A stretch of 64,000 nt of DNA, taken from NCBI GenBank assembly GCA_973895155.1, contig OZ316894.1, positions 3,782,001 through 3,846,000 of the forward strand. The letters run 5' to 3'. Of the stretch, positions 11,751-21,743 are shown piece by piece; positions within the stretch are counted from its first letter, which is position 1, and every line of letters starts with the position of its first letter. The translations under genes and the position numbers were made by a program. The notes under the pieces were generated by a model. It was given only the letters and a program-made list of their open reading frames with translations, had not been told where the DNA came from and searched no databases. Source of the stretch: Marsupella aquatica (lineage: Eukaryota > Marchantiophyta).

Positions 11751-13385
11751 TCAATCCAGAAGCTTGGTGCATGTGGCGATTCCTAAAGCAGCAGCAAGAT
11801 GCCAAGCAGCATGAATATAGGGGGTCTGAGTCATAACATCATCTGCCACGAAGAGGACACCTCCAACTACAGATGACAGTTTGTGCAAGCTGTGCGCTCG
11901 CCTAAGTTTAGGTTCACTCATCACCCTTTGAGAAAACGCCGCCTACATGCAGATATGAACCATCATAGAAATCAGATTAGTGCAGAAAAGAAATGACAGA
12001 AATGCGTGCAAAACAACCATCGATAACAATATGTGACTCTGGGAATCGTTCCAGGGTAATGGGACCAACCTCTATCATCCCTGTGTGTAATAGGGTGACC
12101 AATGTCGGTTGAAAAGGTATGAGAAGCGCTGATGCCAGCATCAAACCCCTCGGCCGCTCACCCCTAACTGCCGAGTTCAAGCACTGGAAAGGAAGTATTG
12201 CCACCAAATTACATCAGCCCATCAATCTAATTAGACACCTAGCACAGGACAGTAAGCTTTGGGAGCATTCAGCACAGTTTTCGCACTAAGTTTGGCCTTT
12301 GAAGTGAGAAAGAGATACTGCTCTTAGCGAATTCTAAACAAAGGAAAGACATGAAAACTATGAGGTTCATGTAAGGGATGCACTATTTACCAAACTTGAG
12401 AAGGCAATCGTTGCATAATCACCGAATCTAAACACCTTTCGAGCTTCCCCTCTAGATACATGGTACAAAGTTGACGCCACGCCAACGCCCACCAGTGAGT
12501 CTGCGTATAACCTTGCTGCCGGCTTCGTCCTGTAAATAAAACAGGCCAGCAATTAGTCTGTCTAAGCTGCTGTGACAGTCCACCGATTCTTTAGAAAGAA
12601 ATGGCTTCTGGCCGATTAAAAGTCAGCCTGGTAGTTTCCGTTCCGAAAGAACGGAATTCAAAAACCCTGATTTCCGACAATGGGACTGTATCAGTGACCA
12701 ACCTTGGAGCCTGAAGTCCGATGGCAATGAAAGGCATTGAAGTTGCAACGTTGACTATGGTCTCCAAGATTGTTCGATCGCCTGCTGAAAAGCAAATAAA
12801 CAGAGTACGATGTACGGGCTATAAATATATCTGACCATTTCGATTCAAAGAGACTTCACTTCACCCTGCCTCTTCCTTTGCAAGTCAACAAAACCATAAT
12901 GAAAGGAAATCAACCGTTTTGTCCAGATAGAGGTTGAAAGTGCTGACCACAGCCTGAACAATCCAACACTCTTAGCCAACTTGGGCGTGAGTCCCACACA
13001 GCTTTCCATACTGGCAGATCTTGCTTCAAAGGGAATTCCACATCGGTTCCGCTAGTGCTGGATTTTCTGGGAGAGTTCAGCAGAAATGTTAGCTCTCTAA
13101 TACCGGTAAACTGTATGAGCCATCCAATACATTTGCATTAAAACTTGTGGAAAGTTATCGTCACGGATTGCGTTTTACCGAAGGCAAACCGCAGAACCTC
13201 TATTTCAAAGGGCCAGAGAGTTGGTGATTGACAAGGGCAACTCACCTGGAATGAAATCCACAACGATGTTCTGATTCCTCCTCTGAGGTACTCTCAAGCT
13301 GGCGGCCATTGATCAATCTCACACCCTGGAGCTCAGCTAGCATCCTCGCTGAAGAACTCGGATAGTGGACGGTTGAATTCGCCAT
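11751..13385 (-). CDS. multi-pass membrane protein with CREST-superfamily signature (putative membrane hydrolase)
   Basis: Six exons on the minus strand: 13246-13385, 12915-13066, 12703-12784, 12391-12529, 12070-12183 and 11751-11942. All have GT/AG ends and join without a frame break to 272 residues. The first about 100 residues are polar and variable; the rest is hydrophobic with several likely membrane helices. It carries S144-x3-H148 (STLYH), D162 (FGDYATI) and H253-x3-H257 (HAAWH), in the order and type of the metal-site signature of the CREST superfamily (alkaline ceramidase, PAQR, Per1, SID-1). Other conserved-looking segments are PTKP-like RTKPAARLYADS, LHTGMIE and AHSLHKLSS. Related uncharacterised proteins exist in other plants from memory; I know no named function. 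A lipid amidase-type activity is inference. The least certain join is exon 2 to 3 (donor ACG|GTTGAT). The start is the only Met ahead of the frame, in context ACCATGG. Confidence 0.85.
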
Positions 13386-15774
13386 GGTGTTGTAATTCGG
13401 AACAGAGGGAGAAGTAATCGCTCGTTTAGAGCAGGATCCGGTTCACTTCCGAGTTAAGGTATGAAGGCAACTGCCTTCCTCCTTGCGTAAGGAACTGCGT
13501 CGAAGCCGCAAAGTGACTCCAACCCTTTTACTCCAATTGTACCCATTGTTGTGATCCGAGACTCCACGACTGAACTGCGCTGAAAACAAACATGTTCTTT
13601 GGCAAAAAGGGGCTAGAGCAAAATGCGAGTATCACTGATTCAGAGTAAGAACAAATCCATGAATTATGATGGCTTTACTGTATAACCTCCTACGGCTGCA
13701 CCCTTTGGGAGCATTCGATCTCCTAATCCCTTGTTCTGATTCGAACACTAAAATTCGCCTTGAAGCAGAATGTGCACTTCTGAAAGGGGAATGGACAGAA
13801 GGCAATTCTCTCATGCTTGACGGCATTGAGACGGAGACTGACTCTGGAAAGGACCATCTCCGAATTTAAAAACAAATGTGCAGAAAACGGGCTAAGAAAA
13901 ATGCCTCAACACTCCATACTCGCCACCCAACAACGTTGACAAATACATATCATTTGTCTTCCAAACCTAAATTGAGCCCAAATTCAAAAAACTAGACAGG
14001 AACGGTGCCTTTCACAGTGCGGTGACGTCAAGGATACGAATCAACAGGTTGATTATTATATCCCTCTTGAGCAGAACGAAAGGGGAACAGATAAATCCGT
14101 GCCCCTAAACATCTCTAACAATTAGGTCACGGGAGGGGTAAGCTGAAGTACTGTAAGCACCTTGAACGGAAATGTGCGCATCATCAAGATGAAGAAAAGG
14201 ACAGGTCAGCAGCAAACAGCACCCGGCACCAATCTTCCACTGTCGTTGCTGGTCCTCCCGCAGCCTTCTCGTCCATAATGCCGTCTCCTCAAGTTCCCAA
14301 CCCAACCAAAATAAAACCTCGATGGGAACAATTGTACGGCAATCCGTCTCAATGGTTCATGTACATCTACAACCACATCACCACCCCACAAACACTCGGA
14401 ACACCAATGGTCTCAACTAGTTTGCAACCTCAGAAACCTAACGTAACTACTTCCGTAAATCTGCATGCCCTGTCAAGCGTGCTTGGAAGTCCTCCGCAGC
14501 AAAAGCAGACATATGTTCCGGGGTGGACTGAGCCTCGTCTTCGTCAGATAGAAAAAAAGACTCTGACCCAAACCAAGACAACCCAAAAACACCTCCAAAT
14601 CTCGATCGCTCAACGCAAGCTGGTTAATGTGCGCTACAATTCCTGTCAAGAGCTCAACAGAAGCCTTTCCGTTGGTCCTCGCCTCCTCACCAGACCGACA
14701 GAGCCCACAACTGCCCAGTGTCGGATTTCCAAAACAAGCTGTGATCTGCACTGCAATTCGCCACGAGAACAAGAGTGGAGGAGTTGTTTCCGGAGCTCTC
14801 CTCTCCTCCTCTCTCCTCTCCTCTGATCTGATCTGATGTGCAGATCTTGCGAGTTGCAGAATGCAGAGGGCGAGGGACATGCTCTGCGCCACGAGAGGAG
14901 CGAATTCCTTTGCCACGAAATCGAGCTGTGCCGTAGACAGGGCAGAGGGGCAGACCGGGCAGGATGTGTTTGCGGTAGGCTAGATTCTGCCGGGTGCGGG
15001 GATATTCCTCCTCTGTCGTTTCCGCTCTACCGGACTGGCCGGTGGAGGATCGCAAGGGCATCTCCATCTGGAGGTCTTACATTAATATTTTAATTTAACT
15101 TATAAAGTAAGCTCCTTGTGTCTACTGTCTAGACACGAATATCTTATTGATAAGACACAATCAAAACTAAGCTACTTAGTTGGGCCTAGTGTCTAGAGTG
15201 GAGCCTCTAGATTGTGACTCTAAATGTGTACATATGTCTACTTAGAGTGAAGCTTGGGCTTAGGCCTACTGTGTAGAGTAAAATTTACTTAGGCTGTGAC
15301 TCTAAATCAAAAACTATAATGCAAGGTTGTGTTTTTTTAAATGGTGATAGTCTTTCAAATTTGGCGGGGCATTTTGGGTGAACAAAAAGGTTGCAAAAAT
15401 TGGAGGGAATGTGAATGAATGTGAATGAAAGAGTGAATGAATGTGAAGGAAAGAAGAAGAAAAAAATGTCTTTGGCAATAGGATCAAGTGCTCCTCTCTC
15501 TACCACCTATGCATAATCAAGAAGTGCTACATTCTCCATAGGGTCTCATGATGTCCTATGGAATATTGACAGGAGCTTAATTGAAGGTATTACATAGTAG
15601 GCACGTAGTGTACAGTTGTAATCAATGAGAGAAAAAGGAGACCAAGAAAATTTTAAAAAAAGGAGAAGATTAGGGTTAGGGGAAAAGGAGAAAAAAAAGG
15701 GAAAATGATAAAAACAAACGAAAAGCACCATTCTCACTTTTACATACTTTGGTGGTAATTGTCAACTCTCTTTT
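13386..15774. other. intergenic region, possible unsupported exon near 14.9 kb
   Basis: Contains the likely promoter side of the minus-strand gene ending at 13385. Around 14830-15067 the minus strand has two long overlapping open frames, one starting MEMPLRSSTGQSGR and one with VAKEFAPLVAQSM; either could be a 5' exon, but no downstream partner was found. Bases 14796-14836 are a CTCCT/GATCT simple repeat. Bases 15100-15320 are AT-rich and repeat the words TCTAGAGTG and GACTCTAAAT, like the minisatellite at 8.8 kb. Confidence 0.4.
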
Positions 15775-15985
15775 GTGCCAGGACATCTTTTACTTGATGA
15801 CCCTTTTTATGCAATGGGATCTTTTCAGCAAACAAAATCTTTCACTCAAAGAGATCTTTTGCACCAAGATATTTTTCTCATTCAACTAGATCTTTTGCAC
15901 AATGCCATATATTACGCATTGACATCTTTTGCCAAACAATATCTTTTAGTAAACTACATCTTATGCGTAATGATTTCTCTCACGT
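15775..15985. repeat. degenerate ATCTTTTGC array, left side of the retroelement nest
   Basis: About ten imperfect copies of a word like (A/G)ATCTTTTGCACAA recur every 15-30 bp. A similar shorter array lies at 30003-30088 on the other side of the nest. Confidence 0.65.
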
Positions 15986-16004
15986 AAAGTCGTAGAACTC
16001 GACT

Positions 16005-16574
16005 ACCTTGACACTTAGCTCCGGCGTCGCTGACTCCAACGTTGAGCTCCCTCATGGTCCGGGCCCAAAACGGCCATCCGGGGAGGACTTAGCATGGGGA
16101 GACCCCGGGGGAGACTTGTGAGCAATGGGGTGTGGCACTGGCGAAGGAGGCATTGAGTTGGGGACACACACTAAGGACTTAGACTAGCTGAGGGCTGGTC
16201 GGATCAAGGTGAAGGGGTCGGGCTCAAGGTCAACCATCTAGACCCCTAGATGGACTTTGACTTTTGAGGGCTTGAGTGAGAGCACCTCTTGGACCCAAGG
16301 CCAATTTATGGAGTTAACTCCATGGGCAATGGACGCTTGGGGCACGATGTGAGGGCCTAGGCATGTGCACTGGGTAGCCCGATCACAACGGGCTAAGGCA
16401 CTGCGCTTACAGACGCCTAATTAGAAAGTTATGGGCATTGGACATTATCAGTTGGTGGTGCGCCCAGACATGCGGGTTGGGGTCCAAGTGGGGAGCCAAA
16501 ATTTTGAAACCAAATTTGGTCCGAAGGTGGCAGGTCTCCCTGGGGGCTAAGGGCGAGCCGAAGTCGTGAACCGC
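16005..16574. other. G-rich unidentified segment left of the gypsy element
   Basis: Composition changes abruptly to G-rich (runs such as GACCCCGGGGGAGAC) from the AT-rich DNA to its left. No open frame or family match. It contains the perfect 16-bp palindrome ATGGAGTTAACTCCAT at 16308-16323. Its style resembles 29519-29999 on the other side of the nest, so both may be halves of an older element; this is inference. Confidence 0.4.
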
Positions 16575-17674
16575 TGTCCAGGTGACTGTGTTTTCTGGCA
16601 AGAGCATGTTGGCTCTTTTGAAGTTAACCTTGCATGCTTATAAGTTCTACACTAAAATTAAAATGATAATTCTAGTAACAAGGGTAGTGGGTATTAAGAA
16701 AGGTTAAGGTAAAACTAAAATACTGTTAAACTCTATTTCACCATACTTGCGAACCAACACATCACGAAAATTAGTTTTCTTACGACATATGATCCTAATA
16801 TCTCCAAGAGAAAATGAAACAGGAATATCATTCGGACTCCTATTCAGATCCATGACTTCAATAAAGGACAAAGATGATGCACTCCCACTCCTCTCGGTAC
16901 GACACCACTGGGTATATTATTGGCTCGTTAGAAACCATAACAGCAGTTGCAAACTGAGTTCCAAAATGATAGGTTAGATGTTGCCTCATAGATGGTTTGT
17001 CTAAAAGATGGACTCTAATCAAAAACGGATTACGAAGGGGAAGATCAGGGATAATTCTCTCTCCTGGATTCATGATGGCTCTCCTATTCCTTTGCTATCC
17101 GGACCAAAGGACGCCCCACCCCTATATTCCCAAAGAAACCTTATTCCCTAAGGTCCCATCTATAAATCTACCACTCATTCCTTTGCTATCCGGGCCAAAG
17201 GACGCCCCACTACTATGTTCAAGACACAAAAGAGCTTCACAACCATGAATGATAAACACTACGGAATGAGGGGAGAGTGCCCCTCACCACTTTATTTATA
17301 GTGCACACCAAGAGGGCATGGATCAAGCCCAAGCACTTGGATAAAGGCCAAGTGTCAAACATCTAATACCTAAGAGTGTGCTAGTACTATTCATAGTTGG
17401 TGAAACTACTTTAGTAGGTGGAACTACCATGCGTTGGTGGACCTACTATGCATTGGTGGACCTACTGTGCGTTGGTAGAACTACTATGCGTTGGTGAATA
17501 TTATTGTAGTTGGTGGAACTACTCATATGCATTGGTGGAACTTCTATAGTTCGTTAATATAGCTAAAGAAGTTTAATAAAGTTTAAATTTAATAATCTAA
17601 CTACTAAATTACCTATATAATCTATAGCATATTAAAACAAATAATTTTTTATAACTTAAGAGAAAATCACGACA
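16575..17674 (-). repeat. gypsy 3' LTR
   Basis: Starts TGTCCAGG and ends CACGACA on the plus strand. It contains two copies of CTTTGCTATCCGG.CCAAAGG (17091 and 17183) and, at 17395-17540, a run of about 20-bp units built on ACTACTATGCGTTGGTG. As the element is on the minus strand this is the downstream LTR; the adjoining 17675-17690 reads as a G-rich stretch in element orientation, in the place of the polypurine tract. Confidence 0.93.
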
Positions 17675-17817
17675 CATCACCCCTACCAAACCTGTGCATC
17701 CTCCGGTATGCACCACACCTAGAATCGCTACATGTCTTCTTCATCTAAAGCCTCATAGTCGTCGGGTTCAAACTCTTCCTCTGTCACAAATCGAGTTCGT
17801 CGTTTAAACAATTTCAC

Positions 17818-19167
17818 TCACTTCCCTGCATAGGGATTACGATGAATTGCTCCATCAAGTTCTCTTACCACATATGTTGCATTAGGACGAACCTCCTCCA
17901 CCACAAATGGTCCTCTCCAACGACGTGCAAACTTCTTCAGAGTAGAATGTTGCTGTTCCAACCCTCCCTCATAGATCAAGACCCAATCTCCATTCTGGAT
18001 GGGAATTGGTCTCAAATGATGGGTCTTGTCAAATCGTTCCTTATTCTTCTCACAAGCCTCCTTTAGCCTTAGTAACGCCTCCTCAATCTTCTCCTTGGTC
18101 TGGCTAAAGTGCTCAATCCTTCGCTCCAGCAACTTTTCTCGGGAGATTCTATCTTGCCATTCAATCATCCTCCAACTCTGAACATTTTCCTCAATCGGCA
18201 TCAAAGGCAAATGTCCAGAGACTAATTCGGCAGGCGTAATTCCTGTTGTGGTAGTGCATGTCATTCGATCTGCCAAAAGAGCAAATGGTAGAAGATTGGG
18301 CCAAAGCGATGGTTTTCCTCGACAAGATTTCACCAAGGCATTCACTATCGGTGAGTGCCCTCGCTCAATCTTTCCATTTCCTTCTGGATTGTAGGCAGTA
18401 GTGAGTTTGAGCTTGATGTTGAACTGGTCGAAAAATTCTGCAGCCTCTTCAGAATTCAGCTCTCCTCTATCTGCTCTCATTTGCACAAAACAACCATGAC
18501 GTGCTATAACGTCTTCAAGTATGAACCTGCATACTGCTTCTGTAGTGTTAGAGGTTAAAGCCCTTCCTTCAACATAAGAAGATAAATCTTCTCTTGCAAG
18601 GACAAGGTACTTTGCCCCCCTAATTCCCCATGGCATGTGCACCACATCTACTGCCCATTGAAAATGTAAAGAAAGAGGACTAGTGGGATTAAGTCCATCT
18701 CTAAACCGAACTTTAGAGTAATACTGACAACTCTCACAAGATCCAACATAGGATTTTACATCCACATACATGTCTGACCACCAGTACCACCTTTGAACCC
18801 GCTCATAGGTAGCTCTAACTCCTCGATGTCCTGCTTCAACAGCATCATGAGAATCCCATAAAACTCTCTTCTTCTTTTCATCTGTATCAAGAACTCTACA
18901 AGGAACATGTCCTTTCTTCAAAGACCTTCTCCATAAAACACCATCCTTGAGCATGAACTTGTAAGCCTTCTTCCGTAATTGTTGAAACTTCTCTTCTATC
19001 ATTTCAACAGGCCTTTGAAGAGTACTAAGGTACCTTCCAATCAAGAGCAACTCTCCAGAATAGAGCTCCTCTCGAAATGTTAAGACCTCAAACTCTCCAT
19101 TCATCACTTGAACTGCCTCCACTTCATTCTGATCATAGCGGGCTCTTGAAAGCATATCTGACCTCAT
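17818..19167 (-). CDS. gypsy integrase (split from RT-RNase H by an insertion)
   Basis: Integrase part of pol, 449 residues as an open frame. It opens with the end of the RNase H/linker region (DMLSRARYDQ), then an HHCC zinc-binding segment ending GSCESCQYY. The catalytic core follows, with Asp in AVDVVHMPW, Asp in MRADRGELNS and Glu in GNGKIERGH, and then a C-terminal GDWVLI...RWRGPFVV segment typical of gypsy integrases. No chromodomain is present. The first three residues come from the inserted sequence, not from the element, so the apparent Met start is an artefact of the insertion. The frame has no stops. Confidence 0.9.
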   Translation of the reverse strand: MRSDMLSRARYDQNEVEAVQVMNGEFEVLTFREELYSGELLLIGRYLSTLQRPVEMIEEKFQQLRKKAYKFMLKDGVLWRRSLKKGHVPCRVLDTDEKKKRVLWDSHDAVEAGHRGVRATYERVQRWYWWSDMYVDVKSYVGSCESCQYYSKVRFRDGLNPTSPLSLHFQWAVDVVHMPWGIRGAKYLVLAREDLSSYVEGRALTSNTTEAVCRFILEDVIARHGCFVQMRADRGELNSEEAAEFFDQFNIKLKLTTAYNPEGNGKIERGHSPIVNALVKSCRGKPSLWPNLLPFALLADRMTCTTTTGITPAELVSGHLPLMPIEENVQSWRMIEWQDRISREKLLERRIEHFSQTKEKIEEALLRLKEACEKNKERFDKTHHLRPIPIQNGDWVLIYEGGLEQQHSTLKKFARRWRGPFVVEEVRPNATYVVRELDGAIHRNPYAGK

Positions 19168-19797
19168 TCACAATTGGGTGTACCTCGCAGGAACCACTTC
19201 CAAGACTCAAAAACATGCTTTTTTAGTGAAAAATGACTTTCGTAACATGGAAAAAGGTTCATCATGATTTTATCTCAAGACATTTAAGTCTAATTTTTTC
19301 ACAAGACTATTTTACATGGTGTAACCTACCTCACCATGTAGATACATCAAGTTTTCAACTGTTTTAAGGGATCCTTTTATTGATGGCCCTAAATAAGCCA
19401 AAATTACTGATTATTTTTGTCCTGTACATAAAGGTTTAGTGTGTGTCACTATTTAAGTTTTGAAATATAAGATTATGCTATTAGTATGCATGCTTTGGTA
19501 AAATTTCATTGTCTAAAATGCATTTTTTAGAGTCCTTTTGAGTCCTGAAATGATGTGACCCGTTGCGTGACAAGTCCTTTTATCAATCTTTGAAGGACAT
19601 ATAAGGAAAGCTTCAAAGTCTCAAATGCTAGATAGTTTAATGAATGTTACCAACCTATAGGATGTTTATTAAGTATAGTACATCAAATTTTCTATATCAT
19701 CTCATTACACCCTAAAAATGATATCCTAAAGCATAATAAACTATGGTCACTTTTGAGTGTGACGTTCCTTTTGGGTCCTCCAATTGTGAATGAGGCC
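19161..19797. mobile_element. 637-bp non-autonomous element with 16-bp terminal inverted repeats inside gypsy pol
   Basis: On the plus strand the segment begins A-CCTCATTCACAATTGG and ends CCAATTGTGAATGAGG-CC, a perfect 16-bp inverted repeat. It is flanked by ATCTG at 19156-19160 and again at 19798-19802, a 5-bp target duplication. Removing one ATCTG plus the segment restores a continuous frame across the RNase H/integrase junction (VAD to MLSRARY). The interior is AT-rich with no open frame above about 60 codons. Size and structure fit a MITE or other non-autonomous DNA transposon; the superfamily is not clear from a 5-bp duplication. Confidence 0.85.
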
Positions 19798-21702
19798 ATC
19801 TGCTACTGGATTATCTTTTCCAGCAATGTGTCGAAGCTCGGGGTTGATCATCCTAATAAAAGCTATCCAACGTAACATAGCAATGTCTGGAGTATCACAG
19901 TTAGCAATCATCCCTAAAAGTGGTAAACAATCAGTCTCAAGAATGACTTGTGCTCCAATCAAGTAGACTTTTTCTTGACACAAGGCTATCCTTGCTCCCC
20001 ACAACTCTCGCTTGATTTGAGGGTAATGCCTTTGCCTTGCTGAAAAGATCTTAGCTCCAAACCTTGCTGCAAATCTTCTCCCCTCCTCATCATCTTGCCC
20101 TACCGCCCATCCAGCAGCATCAGGACTTGAATCTACAGTGACAATGATGGGTCTTCCATCATAGCATAAGGGACGTAAAACAAGGGGGCTAAGTAAGGCT
20201 TCCTTTAACCTTTGCATAGCCTCCTTATGTGCCTCTGTCCAAACAAAGTGCACATTCTTCCTCAATAATCCGTACAAAGGATCAGCAATATGTGCAAAGT
20301 GAGGAATCCAGATCCTATAGAACAAGCAAGCGCCAAGGAACCTTCGCACCTCCGAAGTTGTCCTACAATCTTTCATCTGATTGATTGCATCTACTTTTCC
20401 TCCATTTGGCTTCCTCCCATCAACTCCACAAATTTGTCCTACAATTAGGACTTCACGAAGCCCAAATGAAGATTTCTCACCAGAAAGAGTGAGCCCAACC
20501 TCAATCAACCTCTTCAAGATTGCTTTCACATCTTGAATGTGCTCCCATACAAATTGTCGCAAACCATCTTCACGTATAGTCTCATCTTTCTTTGTCTCCA
20601 AGCATCCCTTGATTGGCATATCATCAAGGAATGGCTGTGTCTTCTCTGGAATGAAACGGTGTAATACCTTATTCATGGCATTCTGCATGTGAGCCACCGA
20701 GTTGGTTGCCCCTTGAGGCAAGGTACACATGCGAAGTAGCCCCAAAGGTGTCCTCATAGTGGTGATATCTCTACTACTCTGAGCCAACTGAAACTGATCA
20801 TAGCCTGAATAGAGGTCACCACATGAATAGATGGCCCTACCAGCAAATTCTTCCGCAAACTCATCTACTATAGATCCTATTTCAGTATTGCGAATAATAA
20901 CCTTGTTAGGTGGTTGCATGTCCTGAATAAATCTAAGTTTACCATTTTTCTTACGAATGGTAAACCAACGATTAGAATAAGGTGCATCTGTTCTTTCCAA
21001 AATCCTAGTGGAAAGCTTCTCCTTTAATAGATCAATAAGTTTAGGTAACAAAGCCTTGGGCACTGGAATGGGTTTCAAGTCCCAAGGAACATGCGGGACA
21101 GTGAAAATTACCATAGGAGTAACAACACTAGGATCCACACATCCCATCTCTTCAGGACAAAAGGCAAAAGCCTTACCATGCTCACCAATCATTTGCTGAA
21201 ACTCTTCTCTTTTTTTTTTTGTCAGCAACCCATCATCACCAATCCTTAGTTGATTAAGGGTCTCCTTCGTGAATTTGTGGCCAATCTTAGTCCGATCTCT
21301 AAGACTGGTCTCTTTACCTGCCTTCTCCAAAATCTCCCTAGCATCCAAAGGTAAAGGAATTGCTGCTGGTCTCACTTTCTTCTCCACTGTTTTGTACTTG
21401 GTGTTGACCTCAACAAATTGAGACAACTCGCCATACAGCTCATGATTGATTTCCATATGAGCTTTCCCCTCTGAAAGACCTTCAATTATTTCTTTCAAAG
21501 ATACTTCTACTCCTTCATCTAGAAGGCCTTCAATCTCTTCACTTTCCTCTAGCAATCCATGTATTTGCATAGTATCCTCAATCCTTGCAATTTTCTTTTT
21601 GAATTTTTTAGTAGCTTCACACACTTTCACATAAGAAATTCGACAATGCAAGCTTTCACCTTCAAATGAGCTTGCCAACAAACTATTCACATTCCAAGTC
21701 AC
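19747..21702 (-). CDS. gypsy reverse transcriptase-RNase H
   Basis: Open frame of 651 residues. RT motifs include WFTIRKKNGKLRF, the LYSGYDQFQL block, LPQGATNSVAHMQ and the catalytic FLDDM (replacing the usual YxDD) near residue 355. RNase H follows, with VTVDSSPDAAGWAV, KRELWGARIAL and HIAGKDNPVADGL. The last about 16 residues (from GLIHNW) are read from the 19161-19797 insertion. At its 5' end the frame is open past its apparent start and overlaps the end of gag-protease in the -1 frame, so it may be made by frameshifting or may be separated by an indel. Confidence 0.92.
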   Translation of the reverse strand: MTWNVNSLLASSFEGESLHCRISYVKVCEATKKFKKKIARIEDTMQIHGLLEESEEIEGLLDEGVEVSLKEIIEGLSEGKAHMEINHELYGELSQFVEVNTKYKTVEKKVRPAAIPLPLDAREILEKAGKETSLRDRTKIGHKFTKETLNQLRIGDDGLLTKKKREEFQQMIGEHGKAFAFCPEEMGCVDPSVVTPMVIFTVPHVPWDLKPIPVPKALLPKLIDLLKEKLSTRILERTDAPYSNRWFTIRKKNGKLRFIQDMQPPNKVIIRNTEIGSIVDEFAEEFAGRAIYSCGDLYSGYDQFQLAQSSRDITTMRTPLGLLRMCTLPQGATNSVAHMQNAMNKVLHRFIPEKTQPFLDDMPIKGCLETKKDETIREDGLRQFVWEHIQDVKAILKRLIEVGLTLSGEKSSFGLREVLIVGQICGVDGRKPNGGKVDAINQMKDCRTTSEVRRFLGACLFYRIWIPHFAHIADPLYGLLRKNVHFVWTEAHKEAMQRLKEALLSPLVLRPLCYDGRPIIVTVDSSPDAAGWAVGQDDEEGRRFAARFGAKIFSARQRHYPQIKRELWGARIALCQEKVYLIGAQVILETDCLPLLGMIANCDTPDIAMLRWIAFIRMINPELRHIAGKDNPVADGLIHNWRTQKERHTQK

Positions 21703-21743
21703 CAGCGGGTCATTGGCGATGGCGCCCCGCCTTCCCGCATTGC

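Noticed and set aside
14473-15067. Minus-strand frames starting MEMPLRSS and MAKEFAPL
   Set aside because: Could be a 5' exon, but two frames overlap, the end runs into simple GAGGA repeats, and no downstream exon was found. Mentioned only in the intergenic entry.
17675-17817. Chromodomain downstream of integrase
   Set aside because: The integrase frame ends at NPYAGK and the remaining bases before the LTR hold no chromodomain motif.
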